A stretch of 64,000 nt of DNA from Gremmenia infestans (taxonomy: Eukaryota > Ascomycota > Leotiomycetes > Helotiales > Hamatocanthoscyphaceae): contig JAFEVB010000008.1 of NCBI GenBank assembly GCA_032629725.1, positions 930,001 through 994,000 on the forward strand, written 5' to 3'. Positions 33,501 to 46,337 of the stretch are shown piece by piece (position 1 is the first letter of the stretch; each line of letters starts with the position of its first letter). A program made the position numbers and the translations under genes. The notes beneath the pieces are model-generated. The model did not search any database. It saw only the letters and a program-made list of their open reading frames with translations, and was not told the origin of the DNA.

Positions 33501-34499
33501 GTGGAACCGCGAATTAATTCCGGGGCAGCATAATGGGGACTTCCACATGAGGTTAGGAGCTTATGATCAGGACTTTGATGTAATGCAGCCATCCCAAAAT
33601 CAGCAATCTTGATTTCTCCACCCTTCGTGAGTAATATGTTCTCAGGTTTGAGGTCTCGGTGGCAGATATTGAAAGAGTGGCAATAGCCAACAGCACTGAG
33701 GATCTGCCGAAAGTACCTGATCGCTTCCTCTTCCCCAAGCCTACCACTAGAAGTAATGCGTTCGAAGAGCTCTCCATTATCGACGTACTCTAAGACCAAG
33801 TAGCTTGTTTCCATTAGCAATAGTGCAATTACATAAGCGTAACATTAAGACTTACATTTCTGTGCGATTTTCCCAAATGTCGTAAAGTCTCATGATGTTC
33901 GGATGTTGAATCAGCTTCATGATTGCCACTTCTCTTTCGATTCCAACCGGCATCCGTCGAAGCCCATCCACAGTATCAGACATGTTTGCCTCTGCTTTGT
34001 CCAAATCCTTCAGACTTCCAGCCTGTGACATTTGCGCATTTTCTTTGTGCACAATCTTGATGGCTGCTTCTTGCCCCGTGTACGCATTCCTGGCGTGTCG
34101 TACTCGAGCAGTTGCCCCTTTCCCCAAAGTTTTCCCTAGCTTCCAAGGGCCAATGTAAGTCTTGATTCTCTTCCCGTCGGATGCATTGGTTGAAACCGTC
34201 GATATTTGGGAGTTTCTATTGGAGTCTGTCCCGGGATTATGCTTTGAAATAGCAGACAGGCGTGGGTTCACCGCGTTCAAGGCTGGTGGTCCATCTAGAC
34301 TTAGGTTTCGTAGGGGATAATAGTCGACCTGGGATATTGGTGCACCTGGGACTGCGTTGTGTGGGTGTAGAAGCCCATCAACTTTCAGGCTTTCATGGTG
34401 CGGCATCGGGGTTGTTTTTGAAGGACTGTATTGTGCGTGTTGAGCATTGTTGACTCTCCGCGTTGCCTCTCCCAGGGGTGTGCGACGGTGATTGCTCAT
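30522..34499 (-). CDS. Ser/Thr protein kinase of the Nim1/Hsl1/Gin4 family
   Basis: Five exons: 34499-33856, 33803-33066, 32981-31156, 31103-30795 and 30745-30522. All junctions keep frame. Product 1246 aa. The kinase domain spans about residues 115-400: LGKGATARV Gly loop, AAIKIV Lys, HRDLKPEN catalytic loop, IADFGMAAL (DFG) and AAPEL. The first intron splits EIYLVLEYV, the second splits the link to NPQKLFYSLLLRYRD, which is typical just after Hsl1/Gin4 kinase domains. A long Ser/Arg-rich disordered middle follows. The last about 120 residues (RDITTVLRDWRRYGI, then VAFAGEVMTVIEHG) form a fungal KA1-like membrane-binding domain. The family sits at septin rings at the bud neck or septum and couples morphogenesis to mitotic entry through Swe1/Wee1. 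Head to head with SMC5, 1.2 kb apart. Confidence 0.93.
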
Positions 34500-35742
34500 T
34501 GTGTTAAGCTGTGAACGGTCGTCCTGGAGTTTAATGGGACATTTCCGCAGCAGTAGGCCTATGAAGCCCTATATTGTAAGAACAGCGCCAGATAGTGTGG
34601 TCGTTTGAGGAACGCGATTTGTGTTGGGGCCCGCGGAGAGACGAGAAACGCGCTCTTGTAAACTGCTAGGGGCTGGGGGGGGGTTTCTGCGATTCTTAGT
34701 TTCATGGTGGCTTCAGTGGTTTGACATTGAATCTGCGTTACATACCGCGTTGCTCTTCTCCCAATGCGTGAATATCTGGAATAGGTTTTGAAGATAGAAA
34801 AAAAGAGAGAGAATTCCGTAGCCAGAACCTTAAGCTGGGTTGTTTCCTAGTAGAAAAGAGCAGCAAGTAGAGAAAGCACCAAGGCAAGAGAAGAAAACGA
34901 GGGTATAAAATTAGCACTGCAAGCTGATGTGGAATGCAAGATTATGTGGAGATGGCTTGTTGACATTCATTTACTGCTGAGGAATGCACCAAGAGACACC
35001 GCCCACGCCAAACAGATAAAGTTCATCCCAACTTTCCACTATTTTGGGATCTTAAAGCCAAAAATCGCAAGCAACGCGACATTTCGTCTATTCTGCTGAT
35101 TAGATGGGCAAAGAGGCAATAGAGAAGTACAGTGGCCATTTCAATTCCTGGCAAAGCTCTATGTCAATAGTACTTCCAAAGTTCGCAGGCTGATTTCCAT
35201 CCAGCAATTATGTGGGAAACTACCTAAGCACTTCCAGGCTGCAGGACGCAAATACGTCAATTCCACGCCCTGAACTCAGTTAAGAGGCCTTGACGCGTAC
35301 TTGGGACAAGCTGACGATTTCCAAGAAAAGCACTAGAACAGACGAATATCAACTAGTGAGATAATGGCTCGAGGTTGTGTGAGTGATCTTGCGATTAAAC
35401 AAATTGGTTAGCAATCTATAATTGTCCTTGTTCTTACAGGAGTCAATTTTGATTCGATTTGCCCGGTGTCCAGAGTGGGAACATGGAAATCTGCGCAGCG
35501 GCGAAAACTTGACAATATATGAGATGAGTAGCACTTTGACCAGGCATGAGTGAGTTGCTACAGCCACAGATAAACCAGTGAAGTCGACCTCGTCATCTCA
35601 GCCGATGTTTCAGTATCCCAGCAGGTCACGTGATGCGAAGACTAAATTATGTCCTGGGCTAGGCCTAGCCCAAGGAACGCGTCGAAAGGGACGCGACTTT
35701 ATTCAACCCACAGGCACCAAATCCGAATTTCGACAACCCGCC
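34500..35742. promoter_or_regulatory. Divergent kinase/SMC5 promoter with G1/S-type boxes near SMC5
   Basis: 1.24 kb between the two start codons. Close to SMC5 are TCACGTGA (35626-35633), the MCB box ACGCGT (35677-35682) and a second ACGCGA (35691-35696), the last two only about 65 and 50 bp from the SMC5 ATG. MCB boxes bind MBF and drive G1/S expression in yeasts, so cell-cycle control is possible. No gene is seen. Confidence 0.45.
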
Positions 35743-38700
35743 ATGTCTTCGCCGGCCGACTCGCGTCGACGGCCGAGATCTGCAATAGAGGGCGATGATG
35801 ATGCCGACATCATCAGAAGATCACAAAGCTCTACCCCATCTTCCTCGGATTCTCCCAAACGCGCCCGCGTCAATGGATATCAAACCGAATCTCAGCCGGA
35901 ATCGAGCATCCCTCGACAGCGTGGAAGCAACATGTACGATGATGACCATCTTGAAGAGGATAACAATACAAGTGAGGCTGGTGCGAGCGAGTTTCAACCC
36001 GGTGCCATCGTCCGGGTCAAACTCACCAACTTTGTCACCTACGAGAGTGCCGAATTCTTTCCCGGACCGAATCTCAATATGGTCATTGGGCCAAACGGTA
36101 CTGGAAAGAGTTCTCTGGTCTGCGCCATTTGTTTGGGACTAGGATGGGGACCAATTCATTTGGGCAGGGCGCAACAAATCGGAGAATTCGTAAAGCACAA
36201 TACCAGCACTGCTCAGGTTGAAATCGAGCTGCAGCGCCGACCAGAGGAGCCCAAGAACCACGTTGTGCGATTGAAAATCATAAAAGACGGAAATATCCGC
36301 GAATTTTGGCTGGATGATCGCAAGACGTCACTGAAAGCTGTACAGACCCTGACAAGAGGCTTCAACATTCAAGTTGACAACTTGTGCCAATTCCTCCCGC
36401 AGGACAAAGTATCGGAATTTGCAGCGCTATCGCCTGTTGAGCTCCTGCAGCAGACTCAACGTGCGGCAGCCCCAGAAGAGATGTTGGAACAACATGAATC
36501 TCTCAAGCAACTCCGCAAGGAGCAGAAATCGCTCGACAACCAGTTGGAGAGAGACAAAGAGAACCTGAGAACTCGAGAGAGCCGTCAAGAAGGTCTTCGT
36601 GTGGAGGTACAACAACTCGAGGAGCGGAACCAAATCCTGGAGAACGTCATGGTGTTGAAAAAGACGATCCCATTCGTTGAATACAGATTTGCTCGTAATC
36701 AGCATGTAATCTTCAAGAGGAAGAAGAAAGAAGCACAGAAATGCTTGAGGAGTTTGGAAGCGGAATTGGCACCTACTTTGCAATCGATCGCGCAGAAGGA
36801 AAATTATGTAGGCAAGATCACTGCTGCGGTACGGGACCGGAGAAACGCTGTCGATGTTGCTGAAAAGGACGCCTATACTCTCACCAAAACTATTGAGTCC
36901 ATAGAAGAGCAGATACTAGAGAAGAATTCCAAGATTGATTCTGAGAAGAAGGAAGACAGCAATCGGAGGTCTGATCTCAATAAAGTTCAGAGGAACATCA
37001 CCGCTTTGAAAGCTCGCCTGAACGACGAACCAATTGTATTCGACAATTCAGAATGGAACGAGCGAATTGTGAGTGAAACCCAAACCTTGACCATTTTTGT
37101 TGACTAAAGGTTTGGGCAGAGAGCAAAAGAGCACCAGGTAAAAGATATCAAAACCGAGATTGCTGCTATGGATCCAGAAAAGAAGGAAGTTCAACAGCAA
37201 GGAAGGCATTTGAAGCAGAATATCGAAGATGCTAAGAAAGAATTGGCCGCTTTTGATACGCAAGAGGGCCAGCAATCCGTACGGCTGAAAAATGCATCCA
37301 AGGAAACAGCAGCAGCGTGGCAATGGGTTCAAGAAAATCGAGACAAATTCGAGAAAGAGGTTTATGGTCCACCTCTAATTTCGTGCTCCATAAAGGATCC
37401 CAAATACACCGATGCTGTCGAGTCAATGCTTAGCAAGGGCGATTATCTATCAATAACAGCACAAACAGTCGCCGACTTCCAAACCTTGAACGAGTATCTT
37501 TATGGGCAAATGGGGTACGCACAATTCCCTATCAAGAGAAGCGATGGCTTGAATGAGAACACGAGCGTCTCGGCTGAAGAGTTGCAGCGTCTCGGCTTTG
37601 ATGGCTGGGCATTAGACTTCGTGGATGGCCCACCGGCTGTGCTATCTACGCTCAGTCAAAAGTTAAACAAGGCCGCGATAATGGCTCGAGAAATAAGCGA
37701 CCGAGAACTGGATCTAATTACTGAGGGCAAAAGACTGAACAATTTTGTTGCTGGATCTCATGCCTATAATATTACGAGGAGGGCAGAATTTGGCCCAAGT
37801 GCAGTCTCTACGCGAACCAGCACCGTCTTCCCAGCGAGCCATTGGACTGATCAGCCTATTGATACTACTGGAAAGCTCGAAATTCAATCAAGGATTGATT
37901 CTGCTAATGTCGAATTTGAAGCTTTGAAAGTCCGAATGAATGCCATCAAGGCTAAAGAACGGGACTTCGAGTCGAGGATTTCAGAACTTCTTCCGGGAAT
38001 TGTAAGTCGATGTTACACCGATTGAAATGATCAATTCCCTCTAACTTTCGCATAGGTCCAAGTCAAGAAGGACAAAAATGAACTTCAAAAAGCTCACGGC
38101 GAGCAGGCAGCCCTTCCAGCTAAGATTGGTAAAAAAAACATTGAATTCCCATTTCACCTAAAATTTACTAAAATTTTCACAGAACGCGAGGAGGAGGCCT
38201 TAAAAGAAAAACTGGAAGCGTCTACCGAACGTCGCCGTCGAATCAAAGCTCTGAAAGTCCAGATTGATGCTGATGTTATGAAAAAGGCTCAGAAGGCCCT
38301 CGACTACAAGGAATGTGTCGCCGCAATCCGAGCTCGACATGGAGAGCTTCTCGAGGCAGAAATAATGCTCATCGAGGCCAAGTCCGACGTTGCTAGTCTT
38401 AAAATTCGCAACCAAGATATTGATCAGCGTCTCGCAGAAGAACGTCAAAATGCAGAAGATGCCGAAGCAGAGTCGGCAAGGGTTAAAGCAGTAGCCGAGA
38501 GAGCGGTTGCAATCTGTCAGACGCTTTCATCTGATCCTGAAAACGCGCCATATATCGATCGTTTCCGTAACGTATCTGAAAATACAACTGTCGAAGCACT
38601 GGAGCATGAAATTGCAGCAGAGGAGTCAAAGCTGGAGTTTACAAATGCTAACAATCCCAATGCAATCAGAGACTTCGAGAAATTTAGCGCCGAGGTTGAC

Positions 38701-39346
38701 AGACTAAAAGCAAAAGTCGGCGACGCGGAAGACAAGCTTGAAACTATCAGCGAGAAAATCACCGAAGTTAGAGGTGTCTGGGAGCCTGCACTTGATAGCC
38801 TCATCGAGCGGATTAGCGAAGCATTTTCATACAACTTTGAGCAAATCGGTTGTGCTGGCGAAGTCGGTGTCCACAAGGACGAAGATTTCGACCTCTGGGC
38901 AATTCAGATTATGGTCAAGTTCAGGTAAGACCAAGCATCTAATAAAAGAGCAAGATGACTAATACCTGGTTAACAGAGAAGGTGAAGACCTACAACTCCT
39001 TGATCAACATCGACAATCTGGAGGTGAACGATCAGTATCTACCATCTTCTACCTTATGTCCCTCCAAAGGATGGCTCGAGCACCGTTCCGTGTAGTCGAC
39101 GAGATCAATCAAGGCATGGATCCTCGAAACGAGCGCATGGTCCACGAACGTATGGTTGATATTGCTTGTAAAGAGAATACCAGTCAATACTTCTTGATCA
39201 CGCCGAAGCTGCTCACAGGACTTCGGTATGATAAGAGGATGAAGGTGCTGTGCATTTATTCCGGAGAGCATATGCCTGATAATCACAGCAAGTTGGACGT
39301 CTCGAAGATTCTTGGCATGCGGAGAGCGATCGTGGCTGCGGGCTGA
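35743..39346 (+). CDS. SMC5: SMC5, structural maintenance of chromosomes protein
   Basis: Five exons: 35743-37068, 37120-38001, 38056-38128, 38183-38924 and 38977-39346. Product 1130 aa, normal for SMC5. The ATG at 35743 gives MSSPADSRRRPRS; the frame is open further 5' but without an ATG in good position. After a disordered head comes VRVKLTNFVTYESAEFFPGP, then Walker A (GPNGTGKSS, from residue 116), a Q-loop stretch VDNLCQFLPQDKVSEF, and two long coiled coils around a hinge (about 560-700). C-terminally there are the ABC signature SGGERSVST and Walker B FRVVDEINQGMD. SMC5 pairs with SMC6 and Nse subunits; the ATPase loops DNA and supports recombination repair and replication-fork restart in the nucleus. 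Convergent with the telobox gene. Confidence 0.97.
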
Positions 39347-39963
39347 GCCGGAGATGAAGTGAATAGGCGGGCAATGGAGTTAAAGGTTTCAACGATATAC
39401 CGGGATATTGTACAATAATACGAATTATGATACGGGGTGGCTGGGTTGGTGGGGCGGCATCTTGCTTGGGGTTTCATCCCCCGTATATATCAAGAGCATG
39501 GCTGGGGACTAGATGATGCTGCAGCTTTCTTCGGGGCTTTCGTAGCAAATATTTTGTTGTTTGTCCCATTAATCATGCTCATTAAGGTCTCTGGTCTATT
39601 TCTTTCGGATACTCCTGCTTATTACTACTAGGCAGCATATCCTGGAAATTTGGGTTTTACTATTTACACATTAGACAATATGGGATGAGGAGAAGATGGT
39701 ATTGTAGAATAATGTATACTTTTAGCAGTGTCCAAGGACACGGGATGGGGTATATTTGCTAATACAAGAATTCAAATTAGAATCCTTGGTTGACCAAACC
39801 CCGTAGACTCCACGCTTGGAAATTACCCAACTCCTCGCTACCAATTCCTTTTATTTTTATAGACCAAAACCCACTTAATATACTCTTTGACGCCATGCTG
39901 GAGTATTTTTAAAACATATGAGACTTGGAAGCACGAATAGACCTAGACCAATCACCACGAATA
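39347..39963. other. Intergenic region between convergent genes
   Basis: 617 bp between the stops of SMC5 and the telobox protein. A 64-codon frame at 39437-39631 looks hydrophobic but starts with GTG and has no family features. Nothing else is seen. Confidence 0.4.
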
Positions 39964-42130
39964 CTATTCGCCGGACTGGGCATCGGCATGCTGGGAGTTC
40001 CAAACTGTACTAGGAGCCATTAGAGATTGTCGCAGATGTTCATCTTCGGCCACTTGCGGAGGCGTGCGTTGCTGGTATGAAATTTGGTCCTCCGGTTCAG
40101 TGATGTTGAACTGCTCTTCTGGCGAACTGAAATCCTCTTGAGACGACGGGACTCGAGAGATGTTGGTGGCGTCAGAGAAACATGACTCTCGACGCTGGCT
40201 TTGCATGCCACTCGCCAATGTCATTATTCCCGCAGCCTCAGCGCCCTGCAATTTTGCTCGTTCCTCGGCTTCCTTCCGAGCAGCTTGGCTGGGTGCTCGG
40301 GTTCTCAACTCGCCCGTGACGCACTTCAGGTAATAAGGAACCTCAATGTTGCTTTTTAAGAAAAACAACTTGAGATTCCTTGCTTTGTCCTTTAACTGGA
40401 CCTGATTCCTGTCCTTGAGAATCTTGTTAATGGTACCATCAGCACCAAAGAGAGCCAGGATTTGACTCCAATGAGGGCCCTTGACTTGATCAAGGCCAGT
40501 CATCAGTGTGTTCTCTTCTTCGCTACTCCATGGCCGCCTTTGACTCGGGATTCCTGGTCGACGAGTTGTTCCAGGATGTGACTTTGCAACCGCAGCTTGA
40601 CGCGCTCGCTCATAAAGAACTTGTGTTGGTGCGCTCTGTGTGTGATATGGTATGCTATCTTTGTTGTATTGTGTCGGTGCATGATACGGTTGCCGGGAAC
40701 CTGTGAATACAATTTAGTAAGTTAGTACAGTAAGGGGCGTAGGGTCAAACGAACCTCCATTTTGCTGTGGCTGGTCGGAAGGAATCTTGGTTCCTAGCGT
40801 TGCAAGATTCGATTGGATGTCTTTCCCACTAGAGATCCCTTGCGTAGAACCTAATTGCAAGCCAAACTGATCTTGGGTGCTACCCTCGCTTGGTCCACGG
40901 ATAGGAGAAGCTGGTGCCGTGAGAGCATGCCGCCTCATGTATGGATCAATAATTGGTCCATAAGCGGTGTTGAGATGGGTGCTCAGCTCCCGCAAGAACT
41001 CATCCCATGAGAACCTTTCGGACAAAACCTCTTTGATGTCATTAGCATATTATCGATCGTACATTGCCTCAAAATAAGCTTACGTATTGATTCAACGTTA
41101 CTTGGCTCATTCATAAAATAATCTCTCCGGGTTTTGCACGTATTGAGGAAATTTAACTCGCTCTCAGTCAACTGCGCAGAAGGCCGTCGGCTAGCTACCG
41201 TCTCACCGAGAGCAGGTGGGAAGAGATCTTCGAGGATGTCCTCCTTTGTTCGATCTTGTTCCTCTTGCATTAAAGACGACACATACATCTGGGTCTTGAG
41301 ATTTAGATAGAGATTGCATGCCTGTGTACCTAAAGCCTCACCCTCGGGAGTAAATACGTCAATAAAGTGATCGTTCATTTCGTAGAATCCGATATCGTTA
41401 CTTCCAAAGACGCTTGCAGCGAAAGTTGCAACATTTGTATTTCGAATGGTAGCTCGATGCTTTGGTTCATCGATACCAAGATCATCTGCAGAAAGAAACG
41501 GCCCCTGGCCACGTTGCGAGTATATCTTCTTCGTGTCGTCGAACAGAGATCTCAATGCCGCATAGGCTTGTCCAAGCTCTGACTCTGGATCAGTGACTAT
41601 GCGTATAGTTTCGCGGTAAGGGCCCCGGGCTAATGTCGACAAGATTTGGGTTGACTTTAGACCATCAGTATGACGTTTGTAGAGAATTCGCGGATATATG
41701 TGGCCAGGAAATGCTTCTTATGATAAAAGGTCGCTCTTACCAGGCTGTCTAAAACGGGCAGACTCAATATCCTCATAGACAGATAGGGATCAGACGTAAA
41801 GCCACGAGTATGTATTGCATCTTCTCTGCAGACGGTCTGGGTACCAGGCTGGCTTGGCGCGCGCTGCTGATATCGTTGTGTGATGGAAGCACTGACTCCC
41901 CGGAGGATGTTATCCAGGTCATCATCATGCGCAATCGAATTACGCATAAGTCCCGGCGACGCTTCGTCTTCGACTCTTTGTCGCTTCTCAGTAGACTCGT
42001 GCGTATCGGATCTTGCACGTTTGTGCGATGCTGGCGTCAAAGGGTGGTACAAGGGCGAATCGAGGTTTGCGGTCGAGGGAATCTCGTACTTGATCGGGAT
42101 GTCTAGTTGAACATTCAAGTTAGCGCCCAT
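39964..42130 (-). CDS. Telomere repeat-binding factor (Tbf1/Taz1-like, telobox Myb)
   Basis: Four exons: 42130-41741, 41654-41084, 41030-40755 and 40700-39964. Product 657 aa. An N-terminal disordered part with a basic patch is followed by a helical domain (about residues 125-330), with LPVLDSLSTQIL restored by the first splice and FSWDEFLREL near its end, matching the TRF homology (dimerisation) region of fungal factors. The last exon carries RRPWSSEEENTLMTGLDQVK and then KDRNQVQLKDKARNLKLFFL, the Myb-type telobox that recognises TTAGGG-like repeats. By family it binds double-stranded telomere repeats and also promoters. The C-terminus is Ser/Glu-rich. The first intron uses an AAG acceptor. 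Confidence 0.9.
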
Positions 42131-44713
42131 GCGTATCTCATCAATTGAAAGGCAATCTGCCTATTCGGCTGTGACGCCCATCATTGTCAAGTTGTCTGTC
42201 TCACCAGTATTCCCGCTCGCATTTGCGTGTCCATTTAAAGTTCCGTATCCAACAAAAGACTCCATGATTCGGGCTGTCTACCGCCTTCAGGCGGATACCG
42301 AATAACCTGGGTCCTCAAGACGGTAGGGGGGCGAGTCCGTGTCAGGGTGATAATACCGGTGCTTGCGATGTAATTCAATTGTCGTGGGCGATGATGAGGT
42401 GCTGGTGGTATTGTAACATTTTTGGGGGATGATAACGTTCTTAAACAGGGAAAGCGTGATAAACCGGGCCCTAGAAAAAAGACCCTATCATGCTGATACA
42501 CAGCAGGAAAATCGCACAAATATAAGACGAGAATAAGAGAATATTAATATTGCAACTACATCATACTATAGCACTCTGCAACAAATGAATCATTGGAACG
42601 CGTGAGAACCCATCAACCCATCAGATATTTTTTTCTCAAGACGACGATAGACCATCCACCGAGTCACAGAAGTTCTGTTGTGGATTTTTCAATGCAACTT
42701 CTTCCATTATTGATTGGTATTAATTCCTGCTGATTGCGGCTTAAAAACTACCGAGTAGGTTTATACAAATGGTAGCATTTTTTTATTTACCATTCAATGA
42801 ACTGCTCTGCGGTTCGCCGCATGTAGGAATTTTTCGCACGAAGGAAGTCTTTTCTAATTTTAAGAGAGCTTAGACTAGGACTAGGGGAATCTGCGTCAGT
42901 TTTGGTTGAACAACATCTGATCACACTCCTTACATAGATAGGTCGGCATGTTTCTACTGTAGGACTCGAGAGGGGGGTTTTGTCTTTGAGCTCCAGCAAC
43001 ATTCAGTATTTCTAAGAGATACCTTGCGAGCCACTTCTCAACCATCTGATTTCCCAGTTCAGTAACAGTAGATAAAGTATTTAAACCACACTGTCAGTCC
43101 ATGATCTTCGAATTGCAACGCAACGCATGAGCAGGGAAACACATATCTGAGCAAATTATCTAAAGGGGGTTCATCACATGACCATTAAAAAAATATCCCG
43201 CTCATGTTCCTCTCATGTGGAGATTGTCTCTCAAAGTCTAGTGGGATAAGGGGGCGAAGAAGGATAACCGATTATCAATGAATAAAGAATAAGACTTGCA
43301 CTGATGTTAAGAATTCGATGATCAAGTTCCTAAATACCTCATAACCCGCCCCCCTTTACCGGTAATATATAAGCGAGCAAGAGAGCTACAGTACCACCAG
43401 TACTACTACCTCTAAACGTCTCGCCGCTTTTCCATCACCTTAATTGCAAGCCAAATTATTCCCGTTGGTCCATTGCTAGACTCGTGACTAGAATTTTAGA
43501 CCACCTGATCACGTTTCCCCACAAAGCTGAACCTTCGGTGATCCGGATAGCAGCGCACCCTCGGGCGCGGGGAGGCGTCAGCAATAAAACAGTAAAGTTC
43601 CATAGACGCGGATCTAGAGGATGCGGAGGGGTAAGTAGAAGTGGCGTCGGAGGAGATTACTCTTCATGGGGATCTGGAGGAACGGAAGTGCTTCGCTGTC
43701 GAATAGGAAGCATTGTAGAGGGAAAGCGGAACACTACTGTGTGGGATTTGGTAGCTTGAGCTGGATGTTGCGGTGGAAATTCTGTCAATGCCAACCCTGC
43801 CGCTGCACGCTAGGATCCTAATGTCCGAAACATGAAAGATGGCAAAGGCTAATCGCCGACGGACTACCTCCATGTTTCACGACTACCAAGGTACGAAGTA
43901 CGGACTTGATGGCATTTGTGTTCCATCATCTCCTCGCCACTCTTTCGCCCGAATTGCCGGTAATGCTTTCGCATCCTTCCAAAGCCCACCGAGAATAATG
44001 GAATGTACCAAGTAATGTTTTCTCTCGCATTTAGATGAAATTCTACTGGTTCATGCGACCGAGTTGAGGTCAAATTGCCGTCGGGTCAAGAATAACAAGG
44101 GCTCAAGTGAGAGTGCAGCAGGGCAGGTTATACGAAGTAGCTAGCTAGGTAGGTACCTAGGTAGTTAGCTAGTAGGAGCACATTATTACCTAGGTAGTGT
44201 TAGTCCAGCCATGGCGCGGACCTATGGATGACCATGCTTCAATACCCGGCCGGACGAAATCAATACTCCGTACTGTACCATGCAGCCTTTGGTCCTTCAT
44301 CAGGCTTCATATCAACCTGGTACACTTTTAGACTTTACTAGAACTAATTCGAAGCTCATGGTGTGAATACATGGCCGATCTGGTCACGTCCCGTCGCAAG
44401 TGTGGAGTCTGATTGTTGAACCCCTCATTCTTGGGACCACCTCCTTGCACGAACCCACCAGGCTGTGAGATGCAACGCATACATCTTTGGTCAATCACCA
44501 GTCCTGAAAAGCCGAGATAGTGTGTCGTACCTTCCGCTTGCAAACAGTACTTCAACTCAACTTCCCCGCTCCCTCCTCCACCTCTTCCTCCTCCTCCTCC
44601 CCACACCTTCATCTCCATTCCATTCCACTCCATCCATCATAACTCGCAATCCGCGCAACATCAACAAACAAACACTTTTCTTCAAGACACATCCACTCAA
44701 TACTACCATCAAA
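42131..44713. other. Intergenic region, telobox gene and aldehyde dehydrogenase promoters
   Basis: About 2.6 kb with no supported gene. It includes a GCTAGCTAGG/TACCTAGG-type repeat (44137-44176), TACTCCGTA overlapping TACTGTAC (44264-44278), and a pyrimidine-rich leader with CCTCCTCC runs just before the aldehyde dehydrogenase start. Confidence 0.4.
44137..44176 (+). repeat. GTAG/CTAG short repeat with internal palindrome
   Basis: Repeated GCTAG, GTAGG and CTAGG units with the palindrome CCTAGG inside TACCTAGGTAG. A further TACCTAGGTAG copy follows at 44188-44198. Confidence 0.65.
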
Positions 44714-46337
44714 ATGGCTTCAATTCAAGTCCACACGCCATCCACGGGCAAATATGAGCAACCTACTGGATTGTAAGTCGCAGCAATTTCCCCATTACCC
44801 CGCACTCCACCTGTTGTGTGACCACCGCTGATATCTGCCGCCCTTTTAAAGATTCATCAACAACGAGTTTGTCAAAGGTGTTGACGGCAAGACCTTCGAG
44901 ACCATCAACCCATCTACAGAGGAAGTTATCTGCTCAGTCTCGGAAGCCACAGAAAAGGATGTGGATATTGCGGTAGCTGCTGCACGAAAGGCATACGAGA
45001 CGGTCTGGCGAAAGGAGACCCCAGAGAATCGTGGGAAAATGCTAGTCAACCTCGCAAACCTCATCGAAAAGAATGCCGACCTCCTTGCCGCCGTCGAGTC
45101 GCTCGACAACGGAAAGGCTGTTGGGATGGCAAAGGTTGACGTTAGTATGGTTGCTGGCTGTTTGAGATACTATGGTGGCTGGGCCGATAAGATTGAGGGC
45201 AAGGTTATCGACACAAATCCCGACACTTTTACATACACTAGACAAGAACCCGTACGTTTTGGATTTCTTAGCTGCGCGAAACTTTTAAGCTAATTGCCTC
45301 TACAGATTGGTGTTTGCGGTCAAATCATTCCATGGAACTTCCCATTGCTCATGTGGGCATGGAAGATCGGTCCTGCCATTGCCACCGGTAATGTTGTTGT
45401 TATCAAGACCGCTGAGCAAACACCTCTCTCTGGTCTCGTTGCTGCTAGCTTTATCAAAGAGGCTGGTTTCCCTCCAGGAGTCATTAACATCATTTCTGGT
45501 TTCGGTAAAATTGCTGGTGCTGCTCTATCGTCCCACATGGATGTTGACAAGATTGCTTTCACCGGCTCCACTGTTGTTGGCCGTCAAATCATGAAGGCAG
45601 CTGCTGGGTCCAATTTAAAGAAAGTTACCCTCGAGCTTGGAGGAAAGTCTCCAAACATCGTCTTTGACGATGCTGATATTGAGAATGCCATCTCGTGGGT
45701 CAACTTCGGTATCTTCTTCAACCACGGCCAATGCTGCTGCGCTGGTTCCCGTGTCTACGTTCAGTCCGGTATCTACGACAAATTCGTCGAGCGGTTCAAG
45801 GCTCGTGCAATCGCCAACAAGGTCGGTGACCCATTTGCTGCCGACACTTTCCAGGGCCCACAAGTCTCTCAAATCCAATTTGACCGCATCATGGGTTACA
45901 TCTCGGAGGGTAAGAAGGAAGGTGCGACGATCGTCACCGGTGGTGAGCGTCACGGTGACAAGGGATACTTCATTCAACCCACTATCTTTTCCAACGTCAC
46001 AGAAGATATGAAGATCATGCAAGAGGAAATCTTCGGACCTGTCTGCTCCATCTCCAAGTTCGAGACCGAGGAGGAAATCATTGCCACTGGCAACAACTCC
46101 ACCTATGGGCTTGCCGCCGCTGTCCACACCACCAACCTCAACACAGCCCTCCGCGTCGCAAACAATATCCGTGCCGGTACCGTCTGGGTCAACAGCTACA
46201 ACATGCTACACCACCAAATTCCTTTTGGAGGCTTCAAGGAATCTGGTATCGGACGAGAGCTAGGAGAAGCTGCTCTATCAAATTATACTCAATGCAAGAG
46301 TGTCTCGATCCGTCTTGGAGACGCGCTGTTTGGTTGA
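44714..46337 (+). CDS. aldA: Aldehyde dehydrogenase (AldA-like, NAD(P)+ dependent)
   Basis: Three exons: 44714-44772, 44852-45251 and 45306-46337. Introns 79 and 54 bp. Product 496 aa, family length. The second splice restores QEPIGVCGQIIPWNFPLLM. The catalytic elements are LELGGKSPN with the general-base Glu and GQCCCAGSR with the nucleophile Cys (Cys297 by alignment of the motif). GFGKIAGAAL and FTGSTVVGR form the cofactor-binding part. The C-terminus has no peroxisomal or ER signal, so it is probably cytosolic. AldA-type enzymes oxidise acetaldehyde to acetate in ethanol and threonine use; malate synthase in this window would serve the same carbon route downstream, although 32 kb away and not an obvious cluster. 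Confidence 0.96.

Noticed and set aside
45615..46127. 170-codon frame antisense to aldehyde dehydrogenase
   Set aside because: Mirror of conserved coding sequence; low-information product.
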